Source: Planomicrobium sp. Y74 (GTDB lineage Bacteria > Bacillota > Bacilli > Bacillales_A > Planococcaceae). Taken from it: 64,000 nucleotides of DNA. The DNA lies in contig NZ_RCWH01000005.1 in the NCBI RefSeq assembly GCF_003668635.1, positions 496,001 through 560,000 of the forward strand. The letters run 5' to 3'. The first letter of the stretch is position 1. Each line of letters begins with the position of its first letter. The notes under the pieces were generated by a model. That model saw only the letters and a program-made list of their open reading frames with translations, was not told where the DNA came from and searched no databases. This document shows positions 26,203-38,226 of this stretch, in pieces. The position numbers and the translations under genes are program-made.

Positions 26203-27133
26203 TCATATAAACTCGGTCCTTGAAACTTCCCTGGAAAGTCATTTTCGAATCTGTTAGAAGTTTGGAGGCTACAGAAACCGATTCAATGCCAGTGAAGTCT
26301 CTGAATTCCCGGTTGCTTATGAGCGGATTGATTAATACCCGATATTCTTGAAGTGTTCTCAGGTGAGCGTGTGGATCAATCAAAGAACATTTTTGGCATG
26401 TCCATTTTTTGTAGCGATATGTCAGTTTAGAGCCAGGGCATTTCGTGCACAGCACACCCCTCCGCAAACTCACCGGAACCTCTATCCGCCGCAACGGCCT
26501 GACACTGTGCAATTGCAGAAGACGTCCGGCGAGGTGGCGGGTCTTGCGGGTATTGAGCAACTCCACCGGATACTTCGCCAGCAGCTGGTCCATTAAATAA
26601 GGCAATCCCGATGATTGAATGATGATGCGGTTTTTTGGCCGGCTGTTTACAATGGATGACGGATAAGTGAATACGATTACTCCAATGACTGGAAGTGATA
26701 TTTTTTGCTCCGCTAAAAAATTCTGCATCCATTTTTCGTGGCGGCGGATTTGGTCATCGGGATTATTCATGCCGTCGATGCTGCCGTCTTTATTGGTGCG
26801 GGAAAATTGGCGCAGCTGCGGATCGAAATTCAACTCGCCTGAAATGGATTTAATTTCAAGCAGCAGGACGAAGCGGCTGGTGACGAGCACGGTATCAATC
26901 TGATGGGAAGACTTTGGCTTTTGGATGTAGAGACCTTGTATAAAGTAGTGGGGGGGTTCAATAGGAATCTCATAGAAAAGGGAATCGACGCGCTGTTCAC
27001 CGTGGAAGCCGGCAGACATTCGGCGAAGCTGTTCCGTCCAGTGGGGAAATAGGGGATGGACGATGGGTACACGTTGCAGCAGACTTTCAAGCAGTAGAAT
27101 TTCGGGTGGTTCACTGCGTTCTTTTAAAATCAA
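26168..27133 (-). CDS. NERD domain protein with zinc ribbon
   Basis: A 321-residue protein. A NERD (nuclease-related) domain spans about 40-160: GEQRVDSLFYEIP, then IDTVLVTSRFVLLLEIKSISG with the Asp-x-Glu-x-Lys pattern of PD-(D/E)XK-like nucleases, and DQIRRHEKWM. A zinc-ribbon-like CTKC...CQKC follows near 228-251. The likely start is TTG, with AAGGAG nine to ten nt upstream. NERD proteins are thought to act on nucleic acid, but function is unproven. The last residues (APDSI) are encoded by the final unit of the adjacent phased array, so the C-terminus may be recent. It is divergent from topB. Confidence 0.85.
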   Translation of the reverse strand: MILKERSEPPEILLLESLLQRVPIVHPLFPHWTEQLRRMSAGFHGEQRVDSLFYEIPIEPPHYFIQGLYIQKPKSSHQIDTVLVTSRFVLLLEIKSISGELNFDPQLRQFSRTNKDGSIDGMNNPDDQIRRHEKWMQNFLAEQKISLPVIGVIVFTYPSSIVNSRPKNRIIIQSSGLPYLMDQLLAKYPVELLNTRKTRHLAGRLLQLHSVRPLRRIEVPVSLRRGVLCTKCPGSKLTYRYKKWTCQKCSLIDPHAHLRTLQEYRVLINPLISNREFRDFTGIESVSVASKLLTDSKMTFQGSFKDRVYMIPESFDAPDSI

Positions 27134-27286
27134 TAATTATCATCTCCTTCATCTGAATATAGCTGAACTAAAATCGCATAGCAAGAAAATTCAAACTACT
27201 CCAAAATCGATCTCCCCAATCACTCTACACCACCCGCAAAACTGAAAATGTTATAATAACCAAATGAGAAATGAGGGTGAATAGAT

Positions 27287-29446
27287 ATGAAATCAATCGT
27301 AATAGCGGAAAAGCCATCGGTGGCACGTGATATTGCACGGGTGCTCGGATGCAATCAGAAAGGCAACGGCTTCCTTGAAGGCAAGCAGTATATTGTGACG
27401 TGGGCGCTGGGCCATTTAGTAACGCACGCACAGCCGGAGCAATACGACAACGACTTTAAGGAATGGAAGATGGAGAATCTGCCGATCATTCCTAAGCCGT
27501 TCAAGCTGGTGCCAATCAAACAATCAATGAAACAATATAACGCAGTCAAATCACAGCTCAGCCGCGGGGACGTCAAAGAAGTTATCATCGCGACGGATGC
27601 CGGGCGTGAAGGTGAACTGGTTGCGCGTTGGATTCTCGAGAAGACGAATATGAAAAAGCCGGTCAAACGTTTGTGGATTTCGTCGGTTACCGACAAGGCG
27701 ATCAAAGACGGCTTCAATAATCTGAAAGACGGCAAAGCCTACGAAAACCTTTACCAGGCGGCTGTAGCTCGCGCCGAGGCTGACTGGGTAGTCGGCATCA
27801 ACGCGACTCGTGCGTTAACGGTAAAATACAATGCGCAATTATCAACAGGCCGCGTGCAGACGCCGACGCTTGCGATGATTGCGGAACGCGAGCAGCAAAT
27901 CCGCAATTTCCAGCCGAAGCCGTATTACGGCATGCAGGCGATTACGGACCAAGCCGCATTCACATGGACAGACGGCAATTCAACGCAATCGTTCGATAAA
28001 GAAAAAATCGACGCTTTATTCGCGAAGCTCGACAATACGCATGAAGGCACCGTGACTGATATCAAAATCACGCCGAAAAAGCAGCCGGCTCCGCCTTTAT
28101 TCGACTTGACCGAACTGCAGAAAGAGGCGTATAAACGCTACGGCTGGTCGGCAAAAGAGACGCTGGGCACGCTGCAGAATCTATATGAGCGCTATAAAAT
28201 CGTCACGTATCCGCGGACGGATTCGAAGCATCTAACGTCCGATATGAAAGATACGCTGAAAGACCGCATCAAAGCGGTGCAGACGGGACCATACCGCACA
28301 CTTGCCGCAACGATTCTGAAATCGCCGGTGGCGGCCCAAAAAGGCGTAATTGATGATGCCAAAGTATCCGATCACCACGCGATTATCCCGACTGAGGAGG
28401 CTCCGCCGCTGCATGAGTTGTCGGCGAATGAGCATAAATTATACGATATGATCGTCAAGCGCTTCCTGGCGGTATTCTATCCGCAATATGAGTACGACCA
28501 GACGACGGTTAAACTGACTGCCAGCGGCGAAACGTTCCAGGCAAAAGGCAATACGGTGCGCAATGAAGGCTGGAAACGCATCTATTTGGATGACGATGAA
28601 GACAAAGATACGACCCTGCCGAAATTTGAAAAAGGGCAGACGCTGAAGATCAAAGGCATCTCCCTGACAGAAGGCAAAACCAAGCCGCCCGCTTTCTTCA
28701 ATGAAGGAACGCTGCTCGGGGCGATGGAAAATCCGGCGCAGTTCATGGCCGGCGAATCGAAAGAGTTGATCCGGACACTTGGCGAAACAGGCGGGCTGGG
28801 TACAGTAGCGACCCGTGCTGATGTCATCGATAAATTGTTCAATACGTTCCTGGTTGAGAAAAAAGGCAAGGATTTGACGATCACGTCCAAAGGGCGCCAA
28901 TTGCTGGAATTGGTGCCGGAAGATCTGAAATCGCCGAAACTGACAGCTGACTGGGAGCGGCAGCTGACGAAAATCGCCAAGGGACAGATGAAAAAGAATG
29001 AATTCATGCAGGAAATGATCCGTTTTGCCGAGAAATCGGTGTCGGATATTAAAAAGAGCGACAAGAAATTCAAGCATGACAATGTCACCGGCAAAATGTG
29101 CCCGGATTGCGGCAAGCCGCTCCTTGAAGTCAACGGCAAACGCGGCAAGATGAATGTCTGCCAGGACCGCGAATGCGGATACAAGAAACAAGTGGCAATG
29201 CTGACTAACGCGCGCTGCCCGAATTGCCATAAGAAACTGGAGATGCAGGGTGAAGGCGACGGCAAGATTTTCATCTGCAAATGCGGACACCGCGAGAAAC
29301 TGTCGGCATTTGAGAAACGCAAAAAATCCGGCCAGTCGAAGGCGACCAAAAAAGACGTCAATAAATACTTGAAGCAGCAAGATGAGCCGCCGCAAAATAA
29401 TGCGATGGCGGAAGCGCTGAAAAAATTAATGAATCAGAACGATTAG
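27287..29446 (+). CDS. topB: DNA topoisomerase III
   Basis: A 719-residue type IA topoisomerase that cuts and passes single DNA strands, acting on recombination and replication intermediates. The Toprim domain has E8 in IAEKPS and the acidic cluster ATDAGREGE near 102-110. The catalytic tyrosine is Y308 in VTYPRTDS. STGRVQTPTL lies in the central domain. The C-terminus has two zinc-ribbon-like cysteine clusters (CPDCGKP...CQDRECG and CPNCHKK...CKCG) and a basic tail. This length is typical of Bacillales TopB. It is probably transcribed alone, with ybaK 64 nt downstream. Confidence 0.96.
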   Translation: MKSIVIAEKPSVARDIARVLGCNQKGNGFLEGKQYIVTWALGHLVTHAQPEQYDNDFKEWKMENLPIIPKPFKLVPIKQSMKQYNAVKSQLSRGDVKEVIIATDAGREGELVARWILEKTNMKKPVKRLWISSVTDKAIKDGFNNLKDGKAYENLYQAAVARAEADWVVGINATRALTVKYNAQLSTGRVQTPTLAMIAEREQQIRNFQPKPYYGMQAITDQAAFTWTDGNSTQSFDKEKIDALFAKLDNTHEGTVTDIKITPKKQPAPPLFDLTELQKEAYKRYGWSAKETLGTLQNLYERYKIVTYPRTDSKHLTSDMKDTLKDRIKAVQTGPYRTLAATILKSPVAAQKGVIDDAKVSDHHAIIPTEEAPPLHELSANEHKLYDMIVKRFLAVFYPQYEYDQTTVKLTASGETFQAKGNTVRNEGWKRIYLDDDEDKDTTLPKFEKGQTLKIKGISLTEGKTKPPAFFNEGTLLGAMENPAQFMAGESKELIRTLGETGGLGTVATRADVIDKLFNTFLVEKKGKDLTITSKGRQLLELVPEDLKSPKLTADWERQLTKIAKGQMKKNEFMQEMIRFAEKSVSDIKKSDKKFKHDNVTGKMCPDCGKPLLEVNGKRGKMNVCQDRECGYKKQVAMLTNARCPNCHKKLEMQGEGDGKIFICKCGHREKLSAFEKRKKSGQSKATKKDVNKYLKQQDEPPQNNAMAEALKKLMNQND

Positions 29447-29510
29447 AAATATTTCGAAAATGGTGGTAAGCTGATGTCATGATTATAGTTTCCAGACAAG
29501 GAGCGCCGCC

Positions 29511-30002
29511 ATGGGAAAAAAGATCGCTAAAACCAACGCTGCAAGAATCCTGGATAAAGAAAATATGTCTTATGACATCATTCATTATGAAATTGAAGAT
29601 GGCCTTGTGGACGGAGTATCGGTAGCTGCTAAAATCGGCCATCCGGAAGAAGTGGTCTATAAGACGCTCGTAACTGCAGGGTCTTCCAAACAGCATTACG
29701 TGTTTGTGATTCCGGTAGCCGATGAGCTGGATTTAAAGGCAGCCGCAAAGGCCGCGGGTGAAAAGAGGGTCGAAATGGCGCCGGTAAAAGACATACAGGC
29801 ACTGACCGGTTATGTGAAGGGCGGTTGTTCGCCGGTCGGCATGAAAAAGCCGTTTCCCACGTTTATTGCCCAGCAGGCGGAAAAGCAGAATGAGATCATC
29901 GTCTCAGCCGGGAAAATCGGCATGCAGATTAAATTGGATCCCGGCAACTTGCTGGCAGTCACTAAAGGACAGTATGCAGAACTGACAGCACGGGACGATT
30001 AA
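29511..30002 (+). CDS. ybaK: Cys-tRNA(Pro)/Cys-tRNA(Cys) deacylase, YbaK family
   Basis: A 163-residue trans-editing factor that removes cysteine from mischarged tRNA(Pro). Family signs are KTLVTAGSS with a Lys in the pocket (about residue 51), VIPVADELDLK and GYVKGGCSPVGMKKPFPT, the region that gives the cysteine preference. AAGGAG lies eight nt before the ATG. It follows topB by 64 nt and could be co-transcribed; no functional link is evident. A terminator follows. Confidence 0.92.
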   Translation: MGKKIAKTNAARILDKENMSYDIIHYEIEDGLVDGVSVAAKIGHPEEVVYKTLVTAGSSKQHYVFVIPVADELDLKAAAKAAGEKRVEMAPVKDIQALTGYVKGGCSPVGMKKPFPTFIAQQAEKQNEIIVSAGKIGMQIKLDPGNLLAVTKGQYAELTARDD

Positions 30003-30010
30003 TCCGGATT

Positions 30011-30042
30011 TCCACCCATTGCATTATATGGGTGGATTTTTC
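30011..30042 (+). terminator. Terminator after ybaK
   Basis: TCCACCCAT pairs with ATGGGTGGA and is followed by five Ts, nine nt past the stop. Confidence 0.88.
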
Positions 30043-30090
30043 TTAAGCAGGAAAAAGTGGTGAACACTCAGTGAAAGAAGGGGCTTAATG

Positions 30091-30729
30091 ATGAGAACGT
30101 TGTTTTACCGCTGGCTGTTCTTTCTCAGCGGATTGATTATACTGGCACTGGGATTTACGATGATTATCAAGGCCAATAAACTCGGAATCGGCCCATGGGA
30201 TGTGCTGCACGTCGGATTGTTCATGAATTTCGGACTGACAATCGGCACCTGGTCGATTCTCGTCGCATTTATATTGATCATCATATCCACTATCTCGCAG
30301 CGGAGGCTGCCGCAAATCGGCACTTTCCTCAATATGATTCTTATCGGTGTATTCATCGACATATATTACTTCTTGATTCCTGATATCCCTTCTATCACAG
30401 CTCAGGTGTTGATTCTGATCGGCGGTATCATCGTTTCCGGCTTTGGCGTGGGAATCTACGTAGCACCGAAAATCGGTGCGGGCCCAAGGGACAGCCTGAT
30501 GCTGGTGCTGATGCAGAAAACCGGTTTGAGCGTCACAGTTGTGCGCGCAGGAATCGAGATCACCGCTGCATTGATCGGCTGGGCACTTGGCGGTCCTGTC
30601 GGCATTGGCACGATCGCCGTAGCTCTTTTGACCGGCAGAATCGTTCAATTCACCTTGCCGCAAGCTGAAGCTTTGTTGAAAAAAATTATTGAAAAAAAAG
30701 ATGAAGTTCCGCCGGTTTTGAAAGTTTGA
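30091..30729 (+). CDS. YczE/YitT family integral membrane protein
   Basis: A membrane protein of about 212 residues with five helices. It carries two internal GIGPWDVL / GAGPRDSL motifs (near 32 and 131) that identify the YczE/YyaS/YitT family, of unknown transport role. ATG 30091 is favoured over the adjacent ATG 30088, since AAGGGG is seven nt from the former. The basic C-terminal tail (KKIIEKKDE) should be cytoplasmic. The last codons form one arm of a terminator hairpin. Confidence 0.85.
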   Translation: MRTLFYRWLFFLSGLIILALGFTMIIKANKLGIGPWDVLHVGLFMNFGLTIGTWSILVAFILIIISTISQRRLPQIGTFLNMILIGVFIDIYYFLIPDIPSITAQVLILIGGIIVSGFGVGIYVAPKIGAGPRDSLMLVLMQKTGLSVTVVRAGIEITAALIGWALGGPVGIGTIAVALLTGRIVQFTLPQAEALLKKIIEKKDEVPPVLKV

Positions 30730-30744
30730 AACCGGCGCTTCTTT
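30710..30744 (+). terminator. Terminator overlapping the YczE-like gene end
   Basis: CGCCGGTTT (30710-30718) pairs with AAACCGGCG (30729-30737) and is followed by CTTCTTT. The T tract is imperfect. Confidence 0.6.
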
Positions 30745-30812
30745 ATGTTATAAATAAAGCCGAGTAAAACTATTGGTTTTATGTACAATAAAGCCGAAAA
30801 AGGGGCAAAAGT

Positions 30813-31448
30813 ATGGGACGAGAGTTCGTAACAATATTTGATGAATGGGTTCACACCTATGATGACTCAGTTGGTGGAAATGATGCGGAATACAGAGATG
30901 TATTCTTTAAATATGAAGAAATACTGCAGGCTGTTGCCGATGCGGCAATAAGTCCAGTGATTGAATTTGGTGTTGGAACAGGCAACCTGACTGAAAAACT
31001 GCTTGCCAAGGGATATGAAGTTGCCGGCATCGAGCCGAATGCGGCAATGCGCGAAGTGACAAAAGAGAAATTGAAGGATGCAGCAATAATAGATGGAGAC
31101 TTTTTGGAATTCGATCTGTCGTTGCAGCCGATGTCATTGGTCAGTTCATATGCATTCCACCATTTGACGGATGCTGAAAAAGCCGAGGCGTTCAAATTGT
31201 ATGCGGAACTTCTGCCGACAGGCGGCCGTGTGGTATTTGCCGATACGTTATTCGAGTCAAAAGAAGCGCAGCAGGAAGTGATTAACTTTGAAAAGTCACG
31301 CGGTCATGATAACCTTGTAGAAGATTTAAACCGTGAATATTACACGACTTTGCCTGTGATGAAAGAGCTTATTGAACAGGCAGGATTCACGGCAGAGTTC
31401 ACTCAGCTGAACAATTATGTCTGGCTGATTGACGCCATCAAAAAGTAA
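30813..31448 (+). CDS. yrrT: Class I SAM-dependent methyltransferase, YrrT-type
   Basis: A 211-residue Rossmann methyltransferase. The SAM loop is VIEFGVGTGNLTEKL (about 49-63) and the acidic ribose ligand is in GYEVAGIEPN. The gene is first in a yrrT-luxS-mccA-mccB order, as in other Bacillales sulfur-recycling operons, where YrrT is a putative SAM-dependent methyltransferase producing S-adenosylhomocysteine. The substrate is unknown. There is a 183-nt gap before luxS, longer than usual inside an operon. Confidence 0.88.
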   Translation: MGREFVTIFDEWVHTYDDSVGGNDAEYRDVFFKYEEILQAVADAAISPVIEFGVGTGNLTEKLLAKGYEVAGIEPNAAMREVTKEKLKDAAIIDGDFLEFDLSLQPMSLVSSYAFHHLTDAEKAEAFKLYAELLPTGGRVVFADTLFESKEAQQEVINFEKSRGHDNLVEDLNREYYTTLPVMKELIEQAGFTAEFTQLNNYVWLIDAIKK

Positions 31449-31631
31449 TAATATTTAAAAACAACAAACAACTAACATTCGAAAGCCGCTTCGGCGCTTC
31501 GGGAAGGGCAAAGATTATGCTCCTGCGCACAGCTCGTCGCAAGCAGCCAGGAAAGCGCAGCTGTTTTGCGGAATATCGATTGCAAAAGCTTATTGATTCA
31601 AATCTAATCAGATCAAAAGGAGACGATTCCA
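31449..31631. other. luxS leader with a fragment resembling the mosaic repeat
   Basis: This 183-nt gap holds ATGCTCCTGCGCACAGCTCG and TCGCAAGC, which resemble the GCTCCTGCATCGCT / TCGTCGCAAAG module of the dispersed repeats, preceded by a GC-rich CCGCTTCGGCGCTTCGGG. I found no SAM riboswitch or T-box signature. It may carry a promoter for luxS-mccAB, but none is clear. Confidence 0.4.
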
Positions 31632-32105
31632 TTGAAAAAAATGAACGTTGAAAGTTTTAACCTCGACCATACAAAAGTTGCAGCACCTTACGTGCGTCTT
31701 GCAGGAGAGAAAACGGGAGCGAACGGAGATACAATCCGCAAATACGACATCCGTTTCAAGCAGCCGAACAAAGAGTATATGGAAATGCCAGGCCTTCATT
31801 CATTGGAGCATATGATGGCGGAACACAGCCGCAATCACTCTGACCAAATCATCGACATCGGGCCAATGGGATGCCAAACAGGCTATTATCTTTCATTGAT
31901 CAACCACGATGATTACGACGATGTACTTCGCATCATCGAAAATACGTTGAAAGATGTAATTGAAGCAGATGAAGTTCCAGCATGCAATGAAGTGCAATGC
32001 GGTTGGGCAGCAAGCCACAGCTTAGAGGGCGCGAAAGAATTGGCCCGTGAAATGCTGGCGAAAAAAGACGAGTGGCACCAGGTGTTCGCTGAAGAAACTG
32101 TCTGA
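31632..32105 (+). CDS. luxS: S-ribosylhomocysteine lyase
   Basis: A 157-residue metalloenzyme that splits S-ribosylhomocysteine to homocysteine and DPD, the precursor of autoinducer-2. The metal ligands are H56 and H60 in HSLEH and C123 in NEVQCGWA; C81 in [10 protein letters not shown] is the catalytic cysteine. The TTG start at 31632 is chosen because AAAAGGAG lies nine nt before it; the first ATG (31641) is too far. It supplies the homocysteine used by MccA, encoded 12 nt downstream. mtnN, which makes its substrate from SAH, is not in the window. Confidence 0.96.
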   Translation: MKKMNVESFNLDHTKVAAPYVRLAGEKTGANGDTIRKYDIRFKQPNKEYMEMPGLHSLEHMMAEHSRNHSDQIIDIGPMGCQTGYYLSLINHDDYDDVLRIIENTLKDVIEADEVPACNEVQCGWAASHSLEGAKELAREMLAKKDEWHQVFAEETV

Positions 32106-32116
32106 GGAGAATGGCT

Positions 32117-34182
<2,066 letters not shown>

Positions 34183-34205
34183 CAAAAGATATATCGAATA
34201 AAGGG

Positions 34206-34233
34206 AAAACCGCCTATATGGCGGTTTTTTTAT
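34206..34233 (+). terminator. Terminator of the yrrT-luxS-mccAB operon
   Basis: AAAACCGCC pairs with GGCGGTTTT around TATAT, with a T run, 24 nt past mccB. Confidence 0.93.
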
Positions 34234-34411
34234 TTTATTTATTTAACGGAAGTCAGGTAAGTTTTAGGTAGGGATGGAAAATAAAACAAGTCTTTCTGCC
34301 TAAAGATTCGCATTCCGAAATAATCTATTTACCCTATTCTTCTGATTTATAAGAAATGTTAAGATTTTAATAAGTAATAAAATTCTGATAAATCTGGAAG
34401 GGGAAAAACGA

Positions 34412-36529
34412 ATGATTAAAAGCAAGTGGGTTTCAATATTATCAGTAAGTGCTTTAACGTTATCACTTATGGCGCCGGCGGTCTTGGCGGCTCCAACAGA
34501 AACATTGCCATCATCGTCTGATTGGAACGAGGCACGTTATGGCGACAGAATTGATATCGACCAAAGCTTGAACGAACTTTCGCAGGATGCTGAGTTCCAA
34601 AAAGAAGCAGAAGCTAAGATCAAAGCGCAAGCTGGTGCTTTGAATGATGAAACTGCTGGAGATGGCGAAAGTGCATCCGAAGGTACTTTCACTGAAGATC
34701 ATGGAACTAAACTTTTTCTGAACCGCAATTTGAAGTTTAAGGAATTCACTCTTCGCAGCATCGGAGACAACGTGGAAATCTGGGTAGCCAACGACTTGGC
34801 ATACGGACCAAACAATCCGAAACCCGCTGATGTCGTAACGCAGGCTCAGGTCGATAAACTGCGTGATGAGTTTGACAGCAACATCTATCCGGTAGCAACT
34901 GATTTCTTCGGCACTCCGGACTCCTTGGACGGATCAAAATCTCCGCTTCCAGGACTGGTCGGACTTCCTGAAGGTTATTATGAAGGTTCTGACAAAGTAA
35001 TCATGCTTGTTGACAACGTGCAGGATGAAGGCTGGAACAATCCTTCGTATCCTTTCTTCGTAGCAGGTTTCTTCTGGCAGACACTTGAAAATTACACAGA
35101 CCGCAACATCATCACTATCGATACGAATTCATGGGAAACCCGTCTTGAATCCACCTTCTTCGGTACAACAATCCATGAACTTCAGCATTTGATTCAGGCT
35201 GATAACGACGGCTCTGAAGAAACTTGGCTGAACGAAGGGATGTCAACGTTCTCTGAATATCTTGGAGGATATGGACACGGAGAAGGGTCGATCAACTTCT
35301 ATCTGGATCACCCGGAAAACTCACTTGTAAACTGGGATGAGCACGGAACAGCAGCAACTGGTCCTGAAACTATCGCGGATTACGGACAAGTTTACTTGTT
35401 CACACTTTATATGTATGACAAATTCGGCCAGGAGTTCATCCGTGAACTAGCAACTGACGGCGAAAGCCAAGGGATGGCAAGCGTCAACAAAACGCTTCAG
35501 GATTACGGTACCAATAAAACATTCACTGAAGTCTATCAGAACTTCATGACTGCATTGACATTGGATAACTCTGATGTAAGCAGCGACTATAATATCGACA
35601 GCATCGACCTGCGTGAACTGCCAGTTGGTGATGGCGTACGCGGAAAAACTGTCGACTTTGAAAAAGCATTAACATTTGAAAAAGAAGGTGTCCCGGCATG
35701 GGGCGGCGACTTTAAAGAATTCGACTTTGGAAAAGATGTACGAGGCCTTGAATTTGACGGCGTAGACTTCCTTCCATTGCAATGGAGCACAGTAGCAAAT
35801 CCATTGGATGCGTCTGAGCAGGTCCTGCATGCGAACAACGGCGACGAAGCTGATCAGGCGTTAATCTTCGGAGCAACTGTTCCAGCGGACAACCCGACTC
35901 TTACTTTCGATCATTATTATGACATCGAAGAACAATGGGATTACGGAGTGGTTCAAGTTTCAACGGATAACGGCGAAACATGGACTTCACTTGAAAATGA
36001 AAACACTCGCACTGACGTAGTTGAAGAAGGCTACCCGAAGATTAAAGAAAGTGTTCCAGGATTCACTGGGCATAAATTGAACTGGTCAACTGAGACATTC
36101 GACCTTTCAGCTTATGCCGGACAAGATGTATTGGTTTCATTCCGCAACTTGACGGACTGGGGATACAATGATGCAGGCTGGTTCATCAAAAATGTTCAGC
36201 TTGGAGATTTCTCTGCTGATGGATCTTCAACAGAAGCATTCCAGTCACTTGGCCAATTGAAAGGTCAATATGTCGATTTCACAACGACATTCATCCAAAC
36301 GAAGAAAAACGGCAAACAGCATGTCTTCCATGTTGATCCATTCAACGTAACAGAAGAAGATGCTTTGGATCTTCGAAATGTACTTCGTGAAGGCAATGTG
36401 AAAATGATTACTTCTTATGCAGCTGAAGAAGGTCAAAAAGAAGCCCAGGAGTTCACTTATGAAGTTCAATACAAAGTGGATAACCCGAACATAGGAAAAG
36501 GCAAGAACAACGGAAAAAGCAAAAACTGA
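34412..36529 (+). CDS. Secreted zinc metalloprotease (M6/M30-like)
   Basis: A 705-residue secreted protein. Residues 1-26 form a signal peptide (MIKSKWVSILSVSALTLSLM, cut after VLAA). A propeptide-like acidic stretch (about 30-100) comes next. The catalytic domain has HELQH at 255-259 with the third ligand likely E275 in WLNEGMS, the pattern of M30/M6 peptidases. After about 420 there are beta-sandwich regions like those of immune inhibitor A (FDHYYDIEEQWDYGVVQVS and an RNLTDWGYNDAGWFIKNV element). The C-terminus is a basic NIGKGKNNGKSKN tail. The mature protein is acidic and has no cysteine. Targets are unknown. Confidence 0.85.
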   Translation: MIKSKWVSILSVSALTLSLMAPAVLAAPTETLPSSSDWNEARYGDRIDIDQSLNELSQDAEFQKEAEAKIKAQAGALNDETAGDGESASEGTFTEDHGTKLFLNRNLKFKEFTLRSIGDNVEIWVANDLAYGPNNPKPADVVTQAQVDKLRDEFDSNIYPVATDFFGTPDSLDGSKSPLPGLVGLPEGYYEGSDKVIMLVDNVQDEGWNNPSYPFFVAGFFWQTLENYTDRNIITIDTNSWETRLESTFFGTTIHELQHLIQADNDGSEETWLNEGMSTFSEYLGGYGHGEGSINFYLDHPENSLVNWDEHGTAATGPETIADYGQVYLFTLYMYDKFGQEFIRELATDGESQGMASVNKTLQDYGTNKTFTEVYQNFMTALTLDNSDVSSDYNIDSIDLRELPVGDGVRGKTVDFEKALTFEKEGVPAWGGDFKEFDFGKDVRGLEFDGVDFLPLQWSTVANPLDASEQVLHANNGDEADQALIFGATVPADNPTLTFDHYYDIEEQWDYGVVQVSTDNGETWTSLENENTRTDVVEEGYPKIKESVPGFTGHKLNWSTETFDLSAYAGQDVLVSFRNLTDWGYNDAGWFIKNVQLGDFSADGSSTEAFQSLGQLKGQYVDFTTTFIQTKKNGKQHVFHVDPFNVTEEDALDLRNVLREGNVKMITSYAAEEGQKEAQEFTYEVQYKVDNPNIGKGKNNGKSKN

Positions 36530-36531
36530 TT

Positions 36532-36557
36532 AAAAGCGGACTGCGGTCCGCTTTTTC
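36532..36557 (+). terminator. Terminator of the metalloprotease gene
   Basis: AAAAGCGGAC pairs with GTCCGCTTTT around TGCG and is followed by Ts, 3 nt past the stop. Confidence 0.92.
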
Positions 36558-36622
36558 TTTTGGGCAAAATTGCGTTATGATAAGAAGGTAGAAGAATTCA
36601 GGTATATGAAAGGAAGATTATA

Positions 36623-37813
36623 TTGTCGAAAAAACTGGATGCTTTCCTTAACGAGAATCTTAACGAACTTAAAGAGCAAGGCTTATATAATGAAATCGAC
36701 CCAGTTGAAGGACCGAACGGACCGATTATCCAGGTTCGCGGAAAAGACCTTATCAACCTGTCATCAAACAACTATCTTGGCTTGGCAACAAACGAAGATT
36801 TGAAAAAAGTCGCGAAAGATGCAATCGACAAATATGGCGTTGGAGCAGGGGCTGTCCGTACTATCAACGGTACATTGGACCTTCACGTGAAATTGGAGGA
36901 AAAACTGGCTGAATTCAAAGGAACAGAAGCTGCGATTTCCTATCAATCAGGCTTCAACTGCAACATGGCTGCCATATCAGGTGTCATGGATAAAAATGAT
37001 GCGATTTTGTCGGATCAACTGAACCATGCTTCGATCATCGATGGCTGCCGCTTGTCCAAAGCGAAAATCATTGCCTATAAACACTCGGATATGGAAGATC
37101 TCCGCGCTAAAGCAAAAGAAGCGACCGAATCCGGCCAATACAATAAAGTAATGGTTATTACAGACGGCGTTTTCTCAATGGACGGCGATATTGCGAAACT
37201 TCCGGAAATCGTTGAAATTGCAAAAGAATTCGACTTGATTACGTATGTAGATGATGCACACGGTTCAGGTGTTACCGGTAAAGGAAAAGGAACTGTGAAG
37301 CATTTCGGCCTTGAAAAAGAAGTTGACATGCAAATGGGTACTCTATCGAAAGCTGTCGGAGTTGTAGGTGGTTATGTAGCCGGGAAACAAAACCTGATCG
37401 ACTGGCTGAAAGTCCGTTCACGTCCATTCTTGTTCTCGACTGCAGTGACACCAGGTGACGTTTCGGCAATTACTGCGGCACTTCAGATGATCATGGATTC
37501 AACCGAGTTGCATGACAAGCTATGGGAAAATGGCGATTACCTGAAAAAAGGCTTGAAGGACCTCGGCTTTGATATCGGAGAATCTGAAACACCGATTACA
37601 CCATGTATCATTGGCGAAGAAAAAACGACACAGGAGTTCTCGAAACGCCTATTCGAAGAAGGCGTTTACGCGAAATCCATCGTCTTCCCGACAGTTCCAA
37701 AAGGCACTGGCCGCGTACGCAACATGCCGACTGCTGCCCACACAAAAGAAATGCTTGATGACGCAATTGCCATCTACGAAAAAGTTGGTAAAGAGCTTAA
37801 CATCATTAAATAA
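36623..37813 (+). CDS. kbl: Glycine C-acetyltransferase (2-amino-3-ketobutyrate CoA ligase)
   Basis: A 396-residue PLP enzyme of the alpha-oxoamine synthase family. Kbl splits 2-amino-3-oxobutyrate with CoA to glycine and acetyl-CoA, the second step of threonine breakdown. The PLP lysine is K243 in [16 protein letters not shown] binds the cofactor ring. The start is TTG, seven nt after AAAGGAAG. The paralogue BioF is less likely, since the partner threonine dehydrogenase gene lies 1.3 kb downstream and there are no biotin genes nearby. A strong terminator separates the two. Confidence 0.92.
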   Translation: MSKKLDAFLNENLNELKEQGLYNEIDPVEGPNGPIIQVRGKDLINLSSNNYLGLATNEDLKKVAKDAIDKYGVGAGAVRTINGTLDLHVKLEEKLAEFKGTEAAISYQSGFNCNMAAISGVMDKNDAILSDQLNHASIIDGCRLSKAKIIAYKHSDMEDLRAKAKEATESGQYNKVMVITDGVFSMDGDIAKLPEIVEIAKEFDLITYVDDAHGSGVTGKGKGTVKHFGLEKEVDMQMGTLSKAVGVVGGYVAGKQNLIDWLKVRSRPFLFSTAVTPGDVSAITAALQMIMDSTELHDKLWENGDYLKKGLKDLGFDIGESETPITPCIIGEEKTTQEFSKRLFEEGVYAKSIVFPTVPKGTGRVRNMPTAAHTKEMLDDAIAIYEKVGKELNIIK

Positions 37814-37818
37814 TGAAA

Positions 37819-37855
37819 ATCGCCCCGCCGGAATTTCCGGTGGGGCGACTTTTTT
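37819..37855 (+). terminator. Terminator of kbl
   Basis: A 13-nt stem CGCCCCGCCGGAA / TTCCGGTGGGGCG (one G-T pair) precedes a T run. Confidence 0.93.
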
Positions 37856-37911
37856 GATGGTAAAAAAATATAATTTTTATAATCTGAAGGCTCTTATAAA
37901 ATGTTTTGTGC

Positions 37912-38222
37912 TGTCCAGACTCCAGCGCCTAGCTCTTCGGGTCATAAGCCACTCCAGCTGCGTGGCATAGAACGCCACTTCGCTGATTCGTCTTACGCCT
38001 TTCAGAGCTTAGCAGGCGCTTCCGCTTTTCTTTAGTCCAGACTCCAGCGCCCAGCCCCTCGAGTCGCTTCAGCCTCGCCGTCAATGGCAAAGAACGCCAT
38101 ATAATTTATAAGTATTTAACGCTGCTCCTGCATCGCTGCGCGCTTTGTCGAAAAAAGATGGCTCAATTTACCTTTGAGCCATCTATTGCTTGTCGGGGCT
38201 AAACGGGCGCTTCCGCTTTTCT
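37912..38222. repeat. Two units of the dispersed mosaic repeat (inverse orientation)
   Basis: This gap between kbl and the minus-strand membrane gene holds two units starting GTCCAGACTCCAGCG and ending GCGCTTCCGCTTTTC. Hairpins are GTGGC-ATAGAAC-GCCAC (37972-37988), ATGGC-AAAGAAC-GCCAT near 38083, and AGATGGCTCAA / TTGAGCCATCT near 38156-38190. The last is the fully paired counterpart of stems at 12.5 and 57.9 kb. No gene is supported. Confidence 0.85.
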
Positions 38223-38226
38223 TAGT

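Noticed and set aside
28439-29395. Long minus-strand open frame of 318 codons
   Set aside because: It is antisense to topB, whose protein is fully recognisable; the frame is a shadow of its codon use.
31449-31631. SAM riboswitch or T-box before luxS
   Set aside because: Neither the SAM-I core nor the T-box TGGNACCGCG-type motif is present.
36623-37813. BioF (8-amino-7-oxononanoate synthase)
   Set aside because: The same enzyme family, but the nearby threonine dehydrogenase and the absence of bio genes favour Kbl.
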